Of a stretch of 64,000 bases of DNA, positions 22,979 to 32,444 are shown piece after piece (position 1 is the first letter of the stretch; every line of letters begins with the position of its first letter). This stretch comes from Oceanobacillus manasiensis (GTDB lineage: Bacteria > Bacillota > Bacilli > Bacillales > Amphibacillaceae), in NCBI RefSeq assembly GCF_000724085.1, contig NZ_CCDL010000003.1, positions 186,001 through 250,000 of the forward strand. Direction: 5' to 3'. The notes under the pieces are model-generated. The model ran no database searches. It had not been told where the DNA came from and saw only the letters and a program-made list of their open reading frames with translations. A program made the translations under genes and the position numbers.

Positions 22979-24727
22979 TTATTTTTTTCTTGTCGACAAT
23001 TTATCTTCGGCAATTTCTTTTAACCGAAATTTTTGCACCTTCCCGGTACTCGTTAAGGGCCAATCTGATGATTCTATAAACCAGATATGGCGAGGAACCT
23101 TGAACCGAGCGAGATAATCAGAACACCAGCTCAAAATATCTTTTCGCTTACATGCTTCACCGGTTTTTAATTCAATAAACGCCGCACCAGCTTCGGTTGT
23201 TAAAGAATCTGGTACACCAATAACAGCGACCTGGTTGACCATTGGGTGCTTAGAGATGGCCTCTTCCACTTCACGAGGGGAAACTAACTCACCCGATACT
23301 TTGTATATATCCTTCGTTCGTCCAATTAGCTCAATATAACCATTCTCATCTAGACGACCTACATCACCTGTTAGTAACCAGCCGTCTTTATCGATAACTT
23401 TTGCGGTTTCTTCCGGCTTTTTATAGTAACCGTGACTAACTGTCGCACCACGTACTGCAAGTTCTCCAACACTTCCATAAGGTAGTGTTTCTCTCGTGTC
23501 GATATCTACTGTTTTGTACTCTACATTGCTGCCGTTGAATTCTGGAAGGCCACTCACACCACCAAGCTTCGGTCGACCGACTCTTGTTGTGAGTGTTTCA
23601 AGAGAGATACCAAGCTCTGTCGTTACACCAGAAGAGGCTACTTCTGACTGTCCATAGCCAGTAATAATTTCTGTCAGACCAAGTAATTCAATTGCCTTTT
23701 TCCATACTGGAATAGGAGCAGGTGCAGCACCACACCACATAGCATTAAGACTGGACAGATCATATTCCGTAAGCTTCGGGTGGTTCAAAAATGGTACAAG
23801 CATTGTTGGAACAAGTAGGAAGTCATTTGCTCTATATTTCTCTATCATTTCCATAGCAGACAGTGGCGAAAAGGAACGCGGTGCCACTAATAAGCCACCA
23901 ACAAAGGACATGGCAAAGATGCCTTCAATCAGGTTATAGCAATGATAAAATGGAAGTGGGGCAAACGTAACACGTCCATCCTCAATTGCTCTGCTCATAC
24001 AGGTGCTATAGGAAGATCTGAGTAACATGTCATCTGTGAGCATAACCCCTTTAGGTGTACCAGTAGAACCAGATGTATAAATGATTGCTCCTACTTCATC
24101 GGGATAACGGGATGCATTCCATCTTTCTTTCCATTCCTCATCTGTTGTTAATTCTGCTTTTTTACAAAATTCCTCCCATAGAAAAAGGCGCTCGTCTACG
24201 GACTCATTATGATTCGGTATACAAACGACCTCTTGAAGCTGCGTCTCTTCTTTAAAATACCCTTCATTTAGTAAAGCGGTTATAGAGCCAGCAAGGGGAT
24301 TATTTTTCGTCGCTTGATGCATGATTAAATAGCGTGCATCAGATTGCGTAAGTATGTATTTCAATTCATTCTTGCTTAACATAGTATTTATCGGGATAAA
24401 CACAGCTCCTACCATCGAACATGCAATCATGAGAGCAGGATACACGACATCATTTTCCATGAGAACAGCAACATGATCTCGGCATCTTACCCCAAGATTG
24501 ATCATGGCTTTCGCATAGTTCGTAGCAGATTCCCAGGTTTCTTTGTAAGTGATCGAATCGTTATCTGTTTGAATATACAATCTTTCAGGATATGTAGAAC
24601 AAGCTTGATAAAAATGTGTGGCAATCGTATTACGAGGCCAATTGTTTAATTTCGCATCAAGTGCTGCCCGTCTTGCAGAAATGTCTTCTGTGATAGTAGA
24701 TTCAGTAGCATTGTCTTTTGTTGGCAT
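22979..24727 (-). CDS. AMP-dependent acyl-CoA/acyl-ACP synthetase
   Basis: 582 residues. Adenylation motifs: P-loop YTSGSTGTPKG, A5-like ITGYGQSE, and WLLTGDVGRLDENGYIELIG with the hinge GRTKDIYKVSGE and the C-terminal catalytic lysine in TSTGKVQKF. Start 24727 (MPTKDNATEST) has AAGGAGG upstream; a frame running 53 codons further has none and covers the promoter. The family activates fatty or aryl acids as acyl-AMP and loads CoA or a carrier protein. With the thioesterase and ketosynthase behind it, it looks like the entry enzyme of a small acyl-chain pathway; no carrier protein gene is visible. Confidence 0.9.
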   Translation of the reverse strand: MPTKDNATESTITEDISARRAALDAKLNNWPRNTIATHFYQACSTYPERLYIQTDNDSITYKETWESATNYAKAMINLGVRCRDHVAVLMENDVVYPALMIACSMVGAVFIPINTMLSKNELKYILTQSDARYLIMHQATKNNPLAGSITALLNEGYFKEETQLQEVVCIPNHNESVDERLFLWEEFCKKAELTTDEEWKERWNASRYPDEVGAIIYTSGSTGTPKGVMLTDDMLLRSSYSTCMSRAIEDGRVTFAPLPFYHCYNLIEGIFAMSFVGGLLVAPRSFSPLSAMEMIEKYRANDFLLVPTMLVPFLNHPKLTEYDLSSLNAMWCGAAPAPIPVWKKAIELLGLTEIITGYGQSEVASSGVTTELGISLETLTTRVGRPKLGGVSGLPEFNGSNVEYKTVDIDTRETLPYGSVGELAVRGATVSHGYYKKPEETAKVIDKDGWLLTGDVGRLDENGYIELIGRTKDIYKVSGELVSPREVEEAISKHPMVNQVAVIGVPDSLTTEAGAAFIELKTGEACKRKDILSWCSDYLARFKVPRHIWFIESSDWPLTSTGKVQKFRLKEIAEDKLSTRKK

Positions 24728-24964
24728 AAACTGTTCCTCCTTGATATGTACAAATATTTCGAACCTAATCTTCATTATAGAACTTTCAAATATAACCTTC
24801 AAAACTTTTGAGGGAAAAAGGAAAATATTTGGATGCTCTATTAGCACACAACGCTCAAATAGTATGTTATTTGGTGACGGTTTCATGTAAGATGAGAATA
24901 TAGAATTATTTGAATTATTCGCGACGGATTAAAGTTGGGAATATAGGTGGATGGAGGGAGAAAG

Positions 24965-26803
24965 ATGAATAATGGTGTTTATCGTGAAGTATGGGACTTA
25001 GACTCCATATTTCCGGGCGGGAGTGAATCACCACAATTTGTTGAACATTTAAGAAGTACAGAGATTAAGATTAAAGATTTTAACAGTAAAATTGGTAGTA
25101 TTGTAAGTCCAAAAAGTATTGCTGAAGCAGAAGAGGTAGCAGAGTTAATAAAATTGATTAGTGAAATTGAAATGAACGTATTACAAGCCAAATCTTTTGT
25201 CGTATGCCTATTGGCACAAAATCCAAAAGATCAAAAAGCCCCTACACTGGATGATAAAGTAGGTTATCTTAATGCTAATTTTGAAACAAGTGTAAAAAGA
25301 ACACAGCAACTCCTTCAACAAATAGAAGAGAAGTTATGGAATGAAATGCTAGATACAGAGATATTAAGTAATTATAAATACATATTAAATGAATGGCGAC
25401 AAAAAGGTAGGTTACAACTATCTGAAAGTGAAGAGCGGCTAATATCTGATCTAATGATAGATGGTTATCACGCTTGGTATTCGTTTTATAAAACACTAAT
25501 GAGCGGCATAAAAGTTAAGGTATCAATTAGTGGAAAGGAAAATACATTATCTGTTGGGCAGGCTATAAATTTAAGGGCAGATCCAAATGCTGAAGTACGC
25601 AAAGCTTCTCATGAGGCATTAGAAAATGTTTGGAAAGAAAAAGAGGGACTGTTTGCACAAATTCTAAATCACATTGCTGGTTTCCGTTTACAAGTGTATA
25701 AAACCAAAGGTGTTGAAAATATTCTCGAAGAGCCCTTGTTTAATAACAGAATAAAATCAGAGACGCTAGATGTGATGTGGGGAGCTGTGGATAAACATAA
25801 AAACGTATTTATTAAATATCTAAATGGAAAGGCTGGAATTTTAGGGGATGCAAAACTCAACTCCTATCATTTCTGGGCTCCCATTACGAAAAGTGAACAA
25901 CATATTGACTACGACGAAGCTGTGAAATTTGTGACAAGTCATCTAAGCCAATTCGGTCCAGAATTAGCAAGCTTCATTTCTAATGCATTTGAAAAGGGGT
26001 GGGTGGAATCAGAAAATCGTCCAAATAAATCAGCAGTTCCATTCTGTACAGGTTTCCCGCAAACAGGTGAATCCAGAGTTTACATGACATATTCAGGGAC
26101 GATAAAGGACTTGCTAACTCTTACACATGAACTTGGGCATGCCTTTCATAATTATGCTATGGAGGATGTTGATAGTATTAACAAGCAGTATCCTATGAGT
26201 CTCGCAGAAACAGCTTCTACTTTTTTGGAGATGATCGTTTTAGATGCAGCAATAGATCAGGCAACTACGAATAAAGATAAACTGCTCTTATTAGATGAAA
26301 AATTAAAGAGAAGTGTAATGAACTTTATGAATATAAATGCAAGGTTCCTATTTGAAAAGAAATTTTATGAGGAAAGAAAGCAGGGGTTTGTTACAGCAAC
26401 TCGTTTGAATACATTAATGAAGGAGTCTATGGATATAGGATATAATGGCTCACTTGGTCATATACCTGTTCACTCGTGGGTTTGGACGCCACATTTCTAT
26501 ATTACGAAGTCTCCATTTTATAACTTCCCATATACATTTGGTTACCTACTTTCCTTGAGTATTTATGCAAAGGCAAAAGAAAAAGGAAGAGGTTTCGAGA
26601 AAGATTATCTTTCGTTCCTTCGCGATTCCGGAAGTATGTCCACGGAAGAACTAGTGATGAAACATCTCGGAGAAGATATTACTTCCGAGTCATTTTGGGA
26701 AAAAGGGATGGACCTTTGTATGAACGATGTGAAGGAATTCATAGAATTAGCCGATAGTACAATGGTGACCGAAGAAACCTCTTCTTTTAATACACACAAT
26801 TAA
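24965..26803 (+). CDS. pepF: M3-family oligoendopeptidase (PepF-like)
   Basis: 612 residues from ATG 24965 (GGAGGGAG upstream). Zinc motif HELGH at 388-392, followed by the third ligand in SLAETASTFLEM, as in the M3B (PepF) group. N-terminal helical domain (about 100-200) is the oligopeptidase F N-terminal domain. It is a cytosolic metallopeptidase that trims short peptides. It is divergent from the ligase operon and followed by the DUF4317 gene without a visible terminator. Confidence 0.93.
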   Translation: MNNGVYREVWDLDSIFPGGSESPQFVEHLRSTEIKIKDFNSKIGSIVSPKSIAEAEEVAELIKLISEIEMNVLQAKSFVVCLLAQNPKDQKAPTLDDKVGYLNANFETSVKRTQQLLQQIEEKLWNEMLDTEILSNYKYILNEWRQKGRLQLSESEERLISDLMIDGYHAWYSFYKTLMSGIKVKVSISGKENTLSVGQAINLRADPNAEVRKASHEALENVWKEKEGLFAQILNHIAGFRLQVYKTKGVENILEEPLFNNRIKSETLDVMWGAVDKHKNVFIKYLNGKAGILGDAKLNSYHFWAPITKSEQHIDYDEAVKFVTSHLSQFGPELASFISNAFEKGWVESENRPNKSAVPFCTGFPQTGESRVYMTYSGTIKDLLTLTHELGHAFHNYAMEDVDSINKQYPMSLAETASTFLEMIVLDAAIDQATTNKDKLLLLDEKLKRSVMNFMNINARFLFEKKFYEERKQGFVTATRLNTLMKESMDIGYNGSLGHIPVHSWVWTPHFYITKSPFYNFPYTFGYLLSLSIYAKAKEKGRGFEKDYLSFLRDSGSMSTEELVMKHLGEDITSESFWEKGMDLCMNDVKEFIELADSTMVTEETSSFNTHN

Positions 26804-26919
26804 CATTGTACAGATATTTTTCAACTTTCATTATAAAATATTTATCTATATAACCTAAATGGAAAATGATAGAATGGATAAACGAAGAATATATATTCGT
26901 AGTCCAATTTAGGAGTGGA

Positions 26920-28116
26920 ATGAAGTTGAACAAAAAAGACATTGCAAATATTCGGAAGCAGTTTAAAATAAATAACGATTTGTTGAAAATAAACGATATC
27001 TTTAACGTATATATTATGAAAGAATCGAGTGAAATCTATCACCATCAAAGTGTGCCCTTCGACTTACTTGAAGAGGAACAAAAAGATCTATTTATGGCCA
27101 ACTTTAAAAAAGTGCTAACAGGACAGCTTGATGAGAAATTATTTGAATTGAAATTTCAACGTGATGTAGAAGATAGTAGTCAGCTTATCTTGCATCAAGG
27201 AATATTGAGTAATGATACAGAAGAATGGAAAGGCCAAATGCTGCGCCTCGTGGAAAAAATGTTAAAGGATAAGCAATATGAAATGGATATTGTGGTTACG
27301 TTTATTCAGGGTGAATATATGAAGCCGATGAAACGAAGCAATGAAGATGCAGAAGAAAGCTCGCGTGACGCGGTATATTCTAATAAGTTTATTTTATGTA
27401 GTATGAATAAAACACAGGATCCTAAAAAAGAGTTGCTGTTTGATTATGTAGAAAAAGAATTCAAGTATAATTTTGTGGTTGACCCAGTAATAAATCTTAA
27501 GGCTCCTATCTCAGGGTTTTTATTCCCAACTTTTACAGAGAACGCTGCAGATGTAAACCATGTTCTTTACTCTGCTGGAAAAGCATATGAACTGAATTAC
27601 CATTTTATTGAAGAAGTGCTCAATGCTGAAGAGACGATGACTGCAGAAGATGATAAGGTAGTATTCGAGGAAATTGTGAAGAAGATTACAGGCGACCAAA
27701 TCAGTACATCCACACTGTCCAATGTATATGATGAAATTCATCGGGCGATTGAAGAGCATGAGGAAGATGATGTACCAAGATTGGATTATAAAGATGTGGA
27801 AAGTGTCCTAAAAAGCAGCGGGGTAGAGGACGTGGATACAGAAAAGGTAGAATCTGCATTTAAGACCGTTATTGATGATGAAAAATATGAGTTGAAAGCA
27901 AGTAGCATCATTCCAAAATACAATAAAAAATCAATTAAGATTAAGACAAAAGTGGCAGACATTAAAGTAAGCCCAGAAGACTTACGGTTTGTGAAGCAAA
28001 TTCATTTTGACGGAAAGCTCAGCCTCATGATTGAATTAGAAGAAAACACAATGATTGAGGGATTTGAAATGATCCCTGAAGCATTAGTTCAAAAAGCAAA
28101 AGTAGAGGAAGAATAA
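26920..28116 (+). CDS. DUF4317 family protein
   Basis: 398 residues from ATG 26920, where AGGAGTGG gives the ribosome site; the frame is open 18 codons further up but has no site. MNKKDI-type start (MKLNKKDIANIRKQFKINND) and overall layout match the DUF4317 family of Firmicutes, function unknown. Charged, soluble, no signal peptide. A strong terminator follows. Confidence 0.85.
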   Translation: MKLNKKDIANIRKQFKINNDLLKINDIFNVYIMKESSEIYHHQSVPFDLLEEEQKDLFMANFKKVLTGQLDEKLFELKFQRDVEDSSQLILHQGILSNDTEEWKGQMLRLVEKMLKDKQYEMDIVVTFIQGEYMKPMKRSNEDAEESSRDAVYSNKFILCSMNKTQDPKKELLFDYVEKEFKYNFVVDPVINLKAPISGFLFPTFTENAADVNHVLYSAGKAYELNYHFIEEVLNAEETMTAEDDKVVFEEIVKKITGDQISTSTLSNVYDEIHRAIEEHEEDDVPRLDYKDVESVLKSSGVEDVDTEKVESAFKTVIDDEKYELKASSIIPKYNKKSIKIKTKVADIKVSPEDLRFVKQIHFDGKLSLMIELEENTMIEGFEMIPEALVQKAKVEEE

Positions 28117-28165
28117 CTTTTAAAGAAATCACTTTCCTTTTTTTAGTGAAAATATATGAGAACAT

Positions 28166-28206
28166 AAAAAATCAGAACTATAGCAAATAGTTCTGATTTT
28201 TTTTAT
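28166..28206 (+). terminator. Terminator of the DUF4317 gene
   Basis: AATCAGAACTAT and ATAGTTCTGATT form a perfect stem with five-base loop and T8. Confidence 0.9.
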
Positions 28207-28251
28207 GCTATTTTCATCCAACTTCCGTAGCAAACATATCTTAGCAGAAAA

Positions 28252-28293
28252 TAAAAAAGCGCCTATTACGTGATACTCACATAACAGGCGTCT
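28252..28293 (-). terminator. Terminator of the hydroxyacyl-CoA dehydrogenase gene
   Basis: On the minus strand GACGCCTGTTATGTG pairs with CACGTAATAGGCGC (wobbles) and is followed by TTTTTT. Confidence 0.75.
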
Positions 28294-28298
28294 TTAGT

Positions 28299-29195
28299 TT
28301 ATTTTAAGAAATCAGGGTCTTCAAAGCTTGGGTTGGGATACTTGTAGAATCCTTCTCCAGTTGCAGTACCAAGTTTACCTTTGTCGATATACTCGGTTTT
28401 GAGCAGGTTAGCCAGCTTTTTAAACTCTTCATTTCCGGTCGCTACGGCTTTTGCATTTACAATGTTATAAGCAGTCGTAATTCCGACCACATCTAGCATG
28501 GCAAAAGGTCCTTTCGGAGCGCCAGTACCAATCATCCAAGTTTTATCAATTGTTTCAACATCTGCTACTTCTTTGGAAAGAAGTAGTTCTGCGGAGTTTA
28601 ATAATGGAACCAATAGAGAGTTAAGAATATAACCTGGTTGCTCCTTGTGTAATGGTAGTGCAACCATTCCAATTGCTTCTGCAAACTGACTTACTTCTTC
28701 AAACACATTATTGTCAGTACCAGGGTGCTTCATAATCTCAGCTGTGTTGTTTATCCAAATTTCATTGGCAAAGTGCAAGGCAAGAAACTTCTCTGGACGT
28801 CCAGTTGCCTCTGCAAATTGGCTTGGTAGTAAGGTTGAAGAGTTTGTTGCAAATACAGTTTTTTCGGGAGCTACTTTTCCTAGCTCATTATAAAATTCTG
28901 TTTTGATCTTTACAACTTCTGGAATTGCTTCAATAACAAGGTCTGCACCTTGAACTGCTTTCGATAGATCAGACTGAAACGTGAGACGACTGTACGCATC
29001 TTGGACAGCTTGCTCTGAAGCTCCGAGATCCTCTTGATAGCGTCCTTTTAGTTTTTCAATTCTCTCTTTCGCTTTCTCTAGAGCTTCATCGTTAATATCA
29101 TATACCGTAACATCGAATCCTTTAAACGCTGATTGGTAGGCAATCTGACTACCTAATACACCGCTTCCTGCAATTGTAATAGTTGAAAAATTCAT
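28299..29195 (-). CDS. 3-hydroxyacyl-CoA dehydrogenase family protein
   Basis: 298 residues. NAD-binding N-terminus TIAGSGVLGSQIAYQSAFKG (6-25) with acidic D34 for NAD; FATNSSTL and LALHFANEIWINNTAEIM hold the catalytic serine/histidine region, and a C-terminal helical dimer domain follows (about 185-298). The canonical motif is HFFNP; here it is HFANE, a change seen in a side branch of the family, so the substrate may not be 3-hydroxybutyryl-CoA. Single-gene unit. Confidence 0.85.
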   Translation of the reverse strand: MNFSTITIAGSGVLGSQIAYQSAFKGFDVTVYDINDEALEKAKERIEKLKGRYQEDLGASEQAVQDAYSRLTFQSDLSKAVQGADLVIEAIPEVVKIKTEFYNELGKVAPEKTVFATNSSTLLPSQFAEATGRPEKFLALHFANEIWINNTAEIMKHPGTDNNVFEEVSQFAEAIGMVALPLHKEQPGYILNSLLVPLLNSAELLLSKEVADVETIDKTWMIGTGAPKGPFAMLDVVGITTAYNIVNAKAVATGNEEFKKLANLLKTEYIDKGKLGTATGEGFYKYPNPSFEDPDFLK

Positions 29196-29384
29196 ATTTA
29201 TTCCTTCTTTCCTATTCTACTCACCAAATAGTATGACATAAACCGTGACAAAACAGGAAGGATTTTGCTTCTCATGCTTTAATAACTATCTACACAGTGG
29301 TGGAAAATGATAAACTAAATTGGAGTTTTAGATTTCTTACAAGTAGAAGACGATTTTTCAATTTTGCAAGAGAGAAGGGATTTT

Positions 29385-30029
29385 ATGATAAAAACTATCC
29401 GCTGGGGTGTATTTTTCTTCGGTTTAATTGTATTTAGCATAGGCATCAGTATAGCGATTAATATGCAACATTTGGGAATCCATCCATGGGACGTATTAAA
29501 TGTGGCACTTTATGAAAAGCTAGGGTTATCAATCGGATCTTGGACTATTATTATTTCAGTTATGCTAATTATTGTCTCATTTATTTTGGATAAAAGTTAT
29601 ATACGACTAGGTACGTTTTTAAATGGCATCCTTGTTGGTGTGTTTGTTGACTTTTTTTTATTTCTAGATTTTTTACCACATGCTACTGAAAGCTGGCTGG
29701 ATGTACTCGTGATTATTTCAGGAATTATACTAATGGGAATTGGTGGGGGAGTCTACAATTCAGCTCAAGTAGGGTCTGGCCCAAGAGATGGGTTTATGCT
29801 CTCGATTTCTGATAAACTCGGCGCTTCCATAGGGAAAGTTAGAATTATTACAGAATGTATTGTATTACTCATTGGTCTGTTCCTTGGTGGACCTGTTTTT
29901 CTCTTTACTTTTATCTTTACCTTTATTCAAAGTCCGATCTTCCAATATACGTATAAGCTACTTGGTGGCTATTTAAATAAGATGGAAACTGCAATAGAAG
30001 AGAAAGCTCTTCATAAAAGGGGGGCATAA
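29385..30029 (+). CDS. YczE/YyaS/YitT-type membrane protein
   Basis: 214 residues, five to six transmembrane helices (about 5-25, 45-65, 72-95, 102-125, 145-185). Motifs LGIHPWDVLNVAL and AQVGSGPRDGFML are characteristic of the YczE family, whose role is unclear (B. subtilis YczE affects bacillaene/surfactin enzyme activation). ATG 29385 follows GAGAAGGGA. The CDF gene starts 23 bp downstream, suggesting co-transcription. Confidence 0.85.
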   Translation: MIKTIRWGVFFFGLIVFSIGISIAINMQHLGIHPWDVLNVALYEKLGLSIGSWTIIISVMLIIVSFILDKSYIRLGTFLNGILVGVFVDFFLFLDFLPHATESWLDVLVIISGIILMGIGGGVYNSAQVGSGPRDGFMLSISDKLGASIGKVRIITECIVLLIGLFLGGPVFLFTFIFTFIQSPIFQYTYKLLGGYLNKMETAIEEKALHKRGA

Positions 30030-30052
30030 ATCTGGAAAGGGATGGAAGTTAA

Positions 30053-31039
30053 ATGAGTATCTTAGAAAAGGTACGTAAAGGTAATACATCTTCAGGTATC
30101 GCGGCACTGGGAAACGCCTTTTTAGCAGGTATAAAAGGTATCGCGGCAGCACTTAGTGGGAATGGATCTGTGTTTGCCTCATCTATGCATTCTCTCGCAG
30201 ATGCTGTTAATCAGGGCTTCGTGTTTTTTGGCAGTGTACTGGCTGAGTTTCCTCCATCCAAGCGATTCCCGTTAGGTTTTGGAAGAGTCATTAATATCTT
30301 TTGTATGGTTGCGGTCATTGTAGTTACCGTGATGGCCTATGAGACAATATTAAAGGGCTGGCACTTATTTCAAGACCCTGAAGAAACAGGTGGATTACTG
30401 TTAAATTTTATCGTATTACTGGCTTCATTGATCATTGATGGATTAATTCTTGTAAAAGCAATGCGTGAAATTAGAAGTGAAAGTAAAGCAGAAGAATCAA
30501 GCAGTATAGTAACTGGAGCATTTAAAAATGTTAGAAAAGCATCCCCCGCTACACGACTCGTTTTTTATGAAGATCTTGTTGCAACATCAGGTGCACTCCT
30601 AGCAATGGTTGGTATTGTGCTATCACAGTTTTTTGGAATTTTGCAAGCAGATGGTTTAATTTCCATGTTAATTGGCTGTTTAATGCTGTTTGTCGCTTTC
30701 AGAGTGGGCTATGATAATATGATTGGATTAATCGGCGTATCCGCACCCGCAGAGGTTCAAACTAAACTAACAAATATACTTTTAGAGCATGAAAACGTGG
30801 TAGATATCCATCGAATACGAATTGTACAGGAAGGTCGACTTTATCATGTGGAGGGAACAGTTGAACTTGAAAAAGGACTTAGCCTTGCAGAAGCGGATGA
30901 TATTAAGTTTCAGCTGTCTGACATGCTTTTACGCCAATCAGAAGTAGCAGATGTACTATTAGGTATTATAGAAGACGATGATGAAATAAGCTGGAAAGAT
31001 AAAGCCCAACAGAGTAATACCCCTAAAACCGATGAATAG
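30053..31039 (+). CDS. Cation diffusion facilitator (CDF) family transporter
   Basis: 328 residues. Six-helix N-terminal membrane domain with HSLADAVNQ (about 46-54, His and Asp as in metal site A) and a second metal pair in FYEDLVAT, then a cytosolic ferredoxin-like domain (about 235-310, VDIHRIRIVQEGRLYHVEG). CDF proteins export zinc, manganese or iron by proton antiport. The metal cannot be assigned from these motifs. Confidence 0.9.
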   Translation: MSILEKVRKGNTSSGIAALGNAFLAGIKGIAAALSGNGSVFASSMHSLADAVNQGFVFFGSVLAEFPPSKRFPLGFGRVINIFCMVAVIVVTVMAYETILKGWHLFQDPEETGGLLLNFIVLLASLIIDGLILVKAMREIRSESKAEESSSIVTGAFKNVRKASPATRLVFYEDLVATSGALLAMVGIVLSQFFGILQADGLISMLIGCLMLFVAFRVGYDNMIGLIGVSAPAEVQTKLTNILLEHENVVDIHRIRIVQEGRLYHVEGTVELEKGLSLAEADDIKFQLSDMLLRQSEVADVLLGIIEDDDEISWKDKAQQSNTPKTDE

Positions 31040-31223
31040 GAAAAACGAGTAACAATTACTTATAATCACATTTCTAGTATTCATTAGGGGGGAATAACAG
31101 ACTTTTCGTTTATGGAAACAGTTATTTTCATGGGGGTATTAGAAGTGGAAACGTAATTATACCAAGCTGATTCGTAGCTTTTTTCGTGATAAGATAGGGT
31201 GAATTCATGAAGGAGGTTGCCTG

Positions 31224-31904
31224 ATGCTGAATAAAGACAGTAGTTTAGATGAATTACATGATACGCAGCGGTCTACACAAGATCTGCTGTTTATCTTGGA
31301 CGATTTGTTCTTTTTTTCCATTGATAAGTATGATCAGTTATTGCGGAAAGAAACCGAAAAGCTATTCGAACAAATGCATGTTCCTGAAGTATTATTTGAT
31401 CAAGCCTTTCCCCAAATAATATGGTGGCTGCTATTTTGCTATCCGCAAGCTCATCATCGTAAGACCATCTACCAGGATTATTTAGAGGTACATAATGAAA
31501 AGTGGCAAAAGACAAACAAGGTAGTACGGGATCACTTGGATAGCTGGCTGAGTGTAGTACCAGGGTTTTACCGTGTAGTCAAGATAGATAGTCAGCATAA
31601 ACGGTTGTTCCATGTTCAAGACGTGTTTTTAAAAAGGAGGAAAAGGGTGTTTATTTTTAATGAAATATTCCAAACTCCTAAAATGGGTGAGATCATAAGC
31701 GGAATGCTGTTACCCGTTGGAAATAATGTCTATACAACTCAAGGCAGGCTCTTTCTTCTTCCGATAACAATAGCGCCAGAGATTATGGCAAGGTTGCAGC
31801 AATTTGTAGAGATGCACAAATCCAATCTAGATTTTGTTGTTACAGCTCCGTCGTATCCCGCTTTGCTCCGTATCGTAATGCAAACGATGGAAGAGAAGCT
31901 ATGA
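31224..31904 (+). CDS. Hypothetical protein
   Basis: 226 residues, AAGGAGG before ATG. Aromatic-rich N-terminal helical part (LLFILDDLFFFSIDKYDQLL) and a C-terminal part with GEIISGMLLPVGNNVYTTQG, which resembles the small beta domain found in some SEC-C-associated Bacillaceae proteins; no SEC-C motif itself. No signal peptide. Function not recognised. Confidence 0.65.
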   Translation: MLNKDSSLDELHDTQRSTQDLLFILDDLFFFSIDKYDQLLRKETEKLFEQMHVPEVLFDQAFPQIIWWLLFCYPQAHHRKTIYQDYLEVHNEKWQKTNKVVRDHLDSWLSVVPGFYRVVKIDSQHKRLFHVQDVFLKRRKRVFIFNEIFQTPKMGEIISGMLLPVGNNVYTTQGRLFLLPITIAPEIMARLQQFVEMHKSNLDFVVTAPSYPALLRIVMQTMEEKL

Positions 31905-32015
31905 TAAAAGATGCTCATATGATAGAACATCGGAAGCCTCATATAGAAAGCCTCGCCTCCGGCCATATTAGAATTAAATTCATCCCAATATTAAGAGTTC
32001 ACCATGGCAAAACAT

Positions 32016-32186
32016 TTATGATAACTGGGAGTCAGCTGGATTGTGCTCGTAAACCTCAACATTTGTCCCCTCAAGCGCTCTTTCTAGATTATAATCCTCG
32101 ATAACGTTCTGAAGCCATAGCCAACATAGGAACATGGCAATAATGGTAACTAAGATAATAACAAAGACTGCAATTCTTCCTTTCAT
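32016..32186 (-). CDS. Small single-pass membrane protein (hidden ORF)
   Basis: 56 residues, too short for usual calling: starts MKGRIAVFVIILVTIIAMFL, with one transmembrane helix (about 4-26), a short acidic tail (NVIEDYNLERALEGTNVEVY) and stop TAA. AAGGTGAAGAA stands directly before the ATG at 32184-32186. It is the only coding signal between the preceding hypothetical gene and sulP and reads against them. Function unknown. Confidence 0.6.
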   Translation of the reverse strand: MKGRIAVFVIILVTIIAMFLCWLWLQNVIEDYNLERALEGTNVEVYEHNPADSQLS

Positions 32187-32444
32187 TTCTTCACCTTCTT
32201 TCTCTCATTTCACATGTAAGTATACCTTGATTTTAGATGTAAATAAAGCCATCATTTTTATAGAGAATGGGCTCTATTAAGAAAGAGAGAAAATAGAAGA
32301 AAATCAACAAAAAAAGGCGTAAACACATTATGTTTTCGCTTTCTTTGTGTTTTGTGAAATGTAATTAATTATGGTATGATTTCTAAGTTATCTACGGAAC
32401 ATGCCATAAGTTGGCTTGAATATAAAGGAAAAGAGGTTGAATAG

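Noticed and set aside
31901-32104. Plus-strand 67-codon frame overlapping the end of the preceding gene
   Set aside because: Starts in an ATGA overlap but has no domain features, and it lies opposite a small membrane protein frame with a much better ribosome site.
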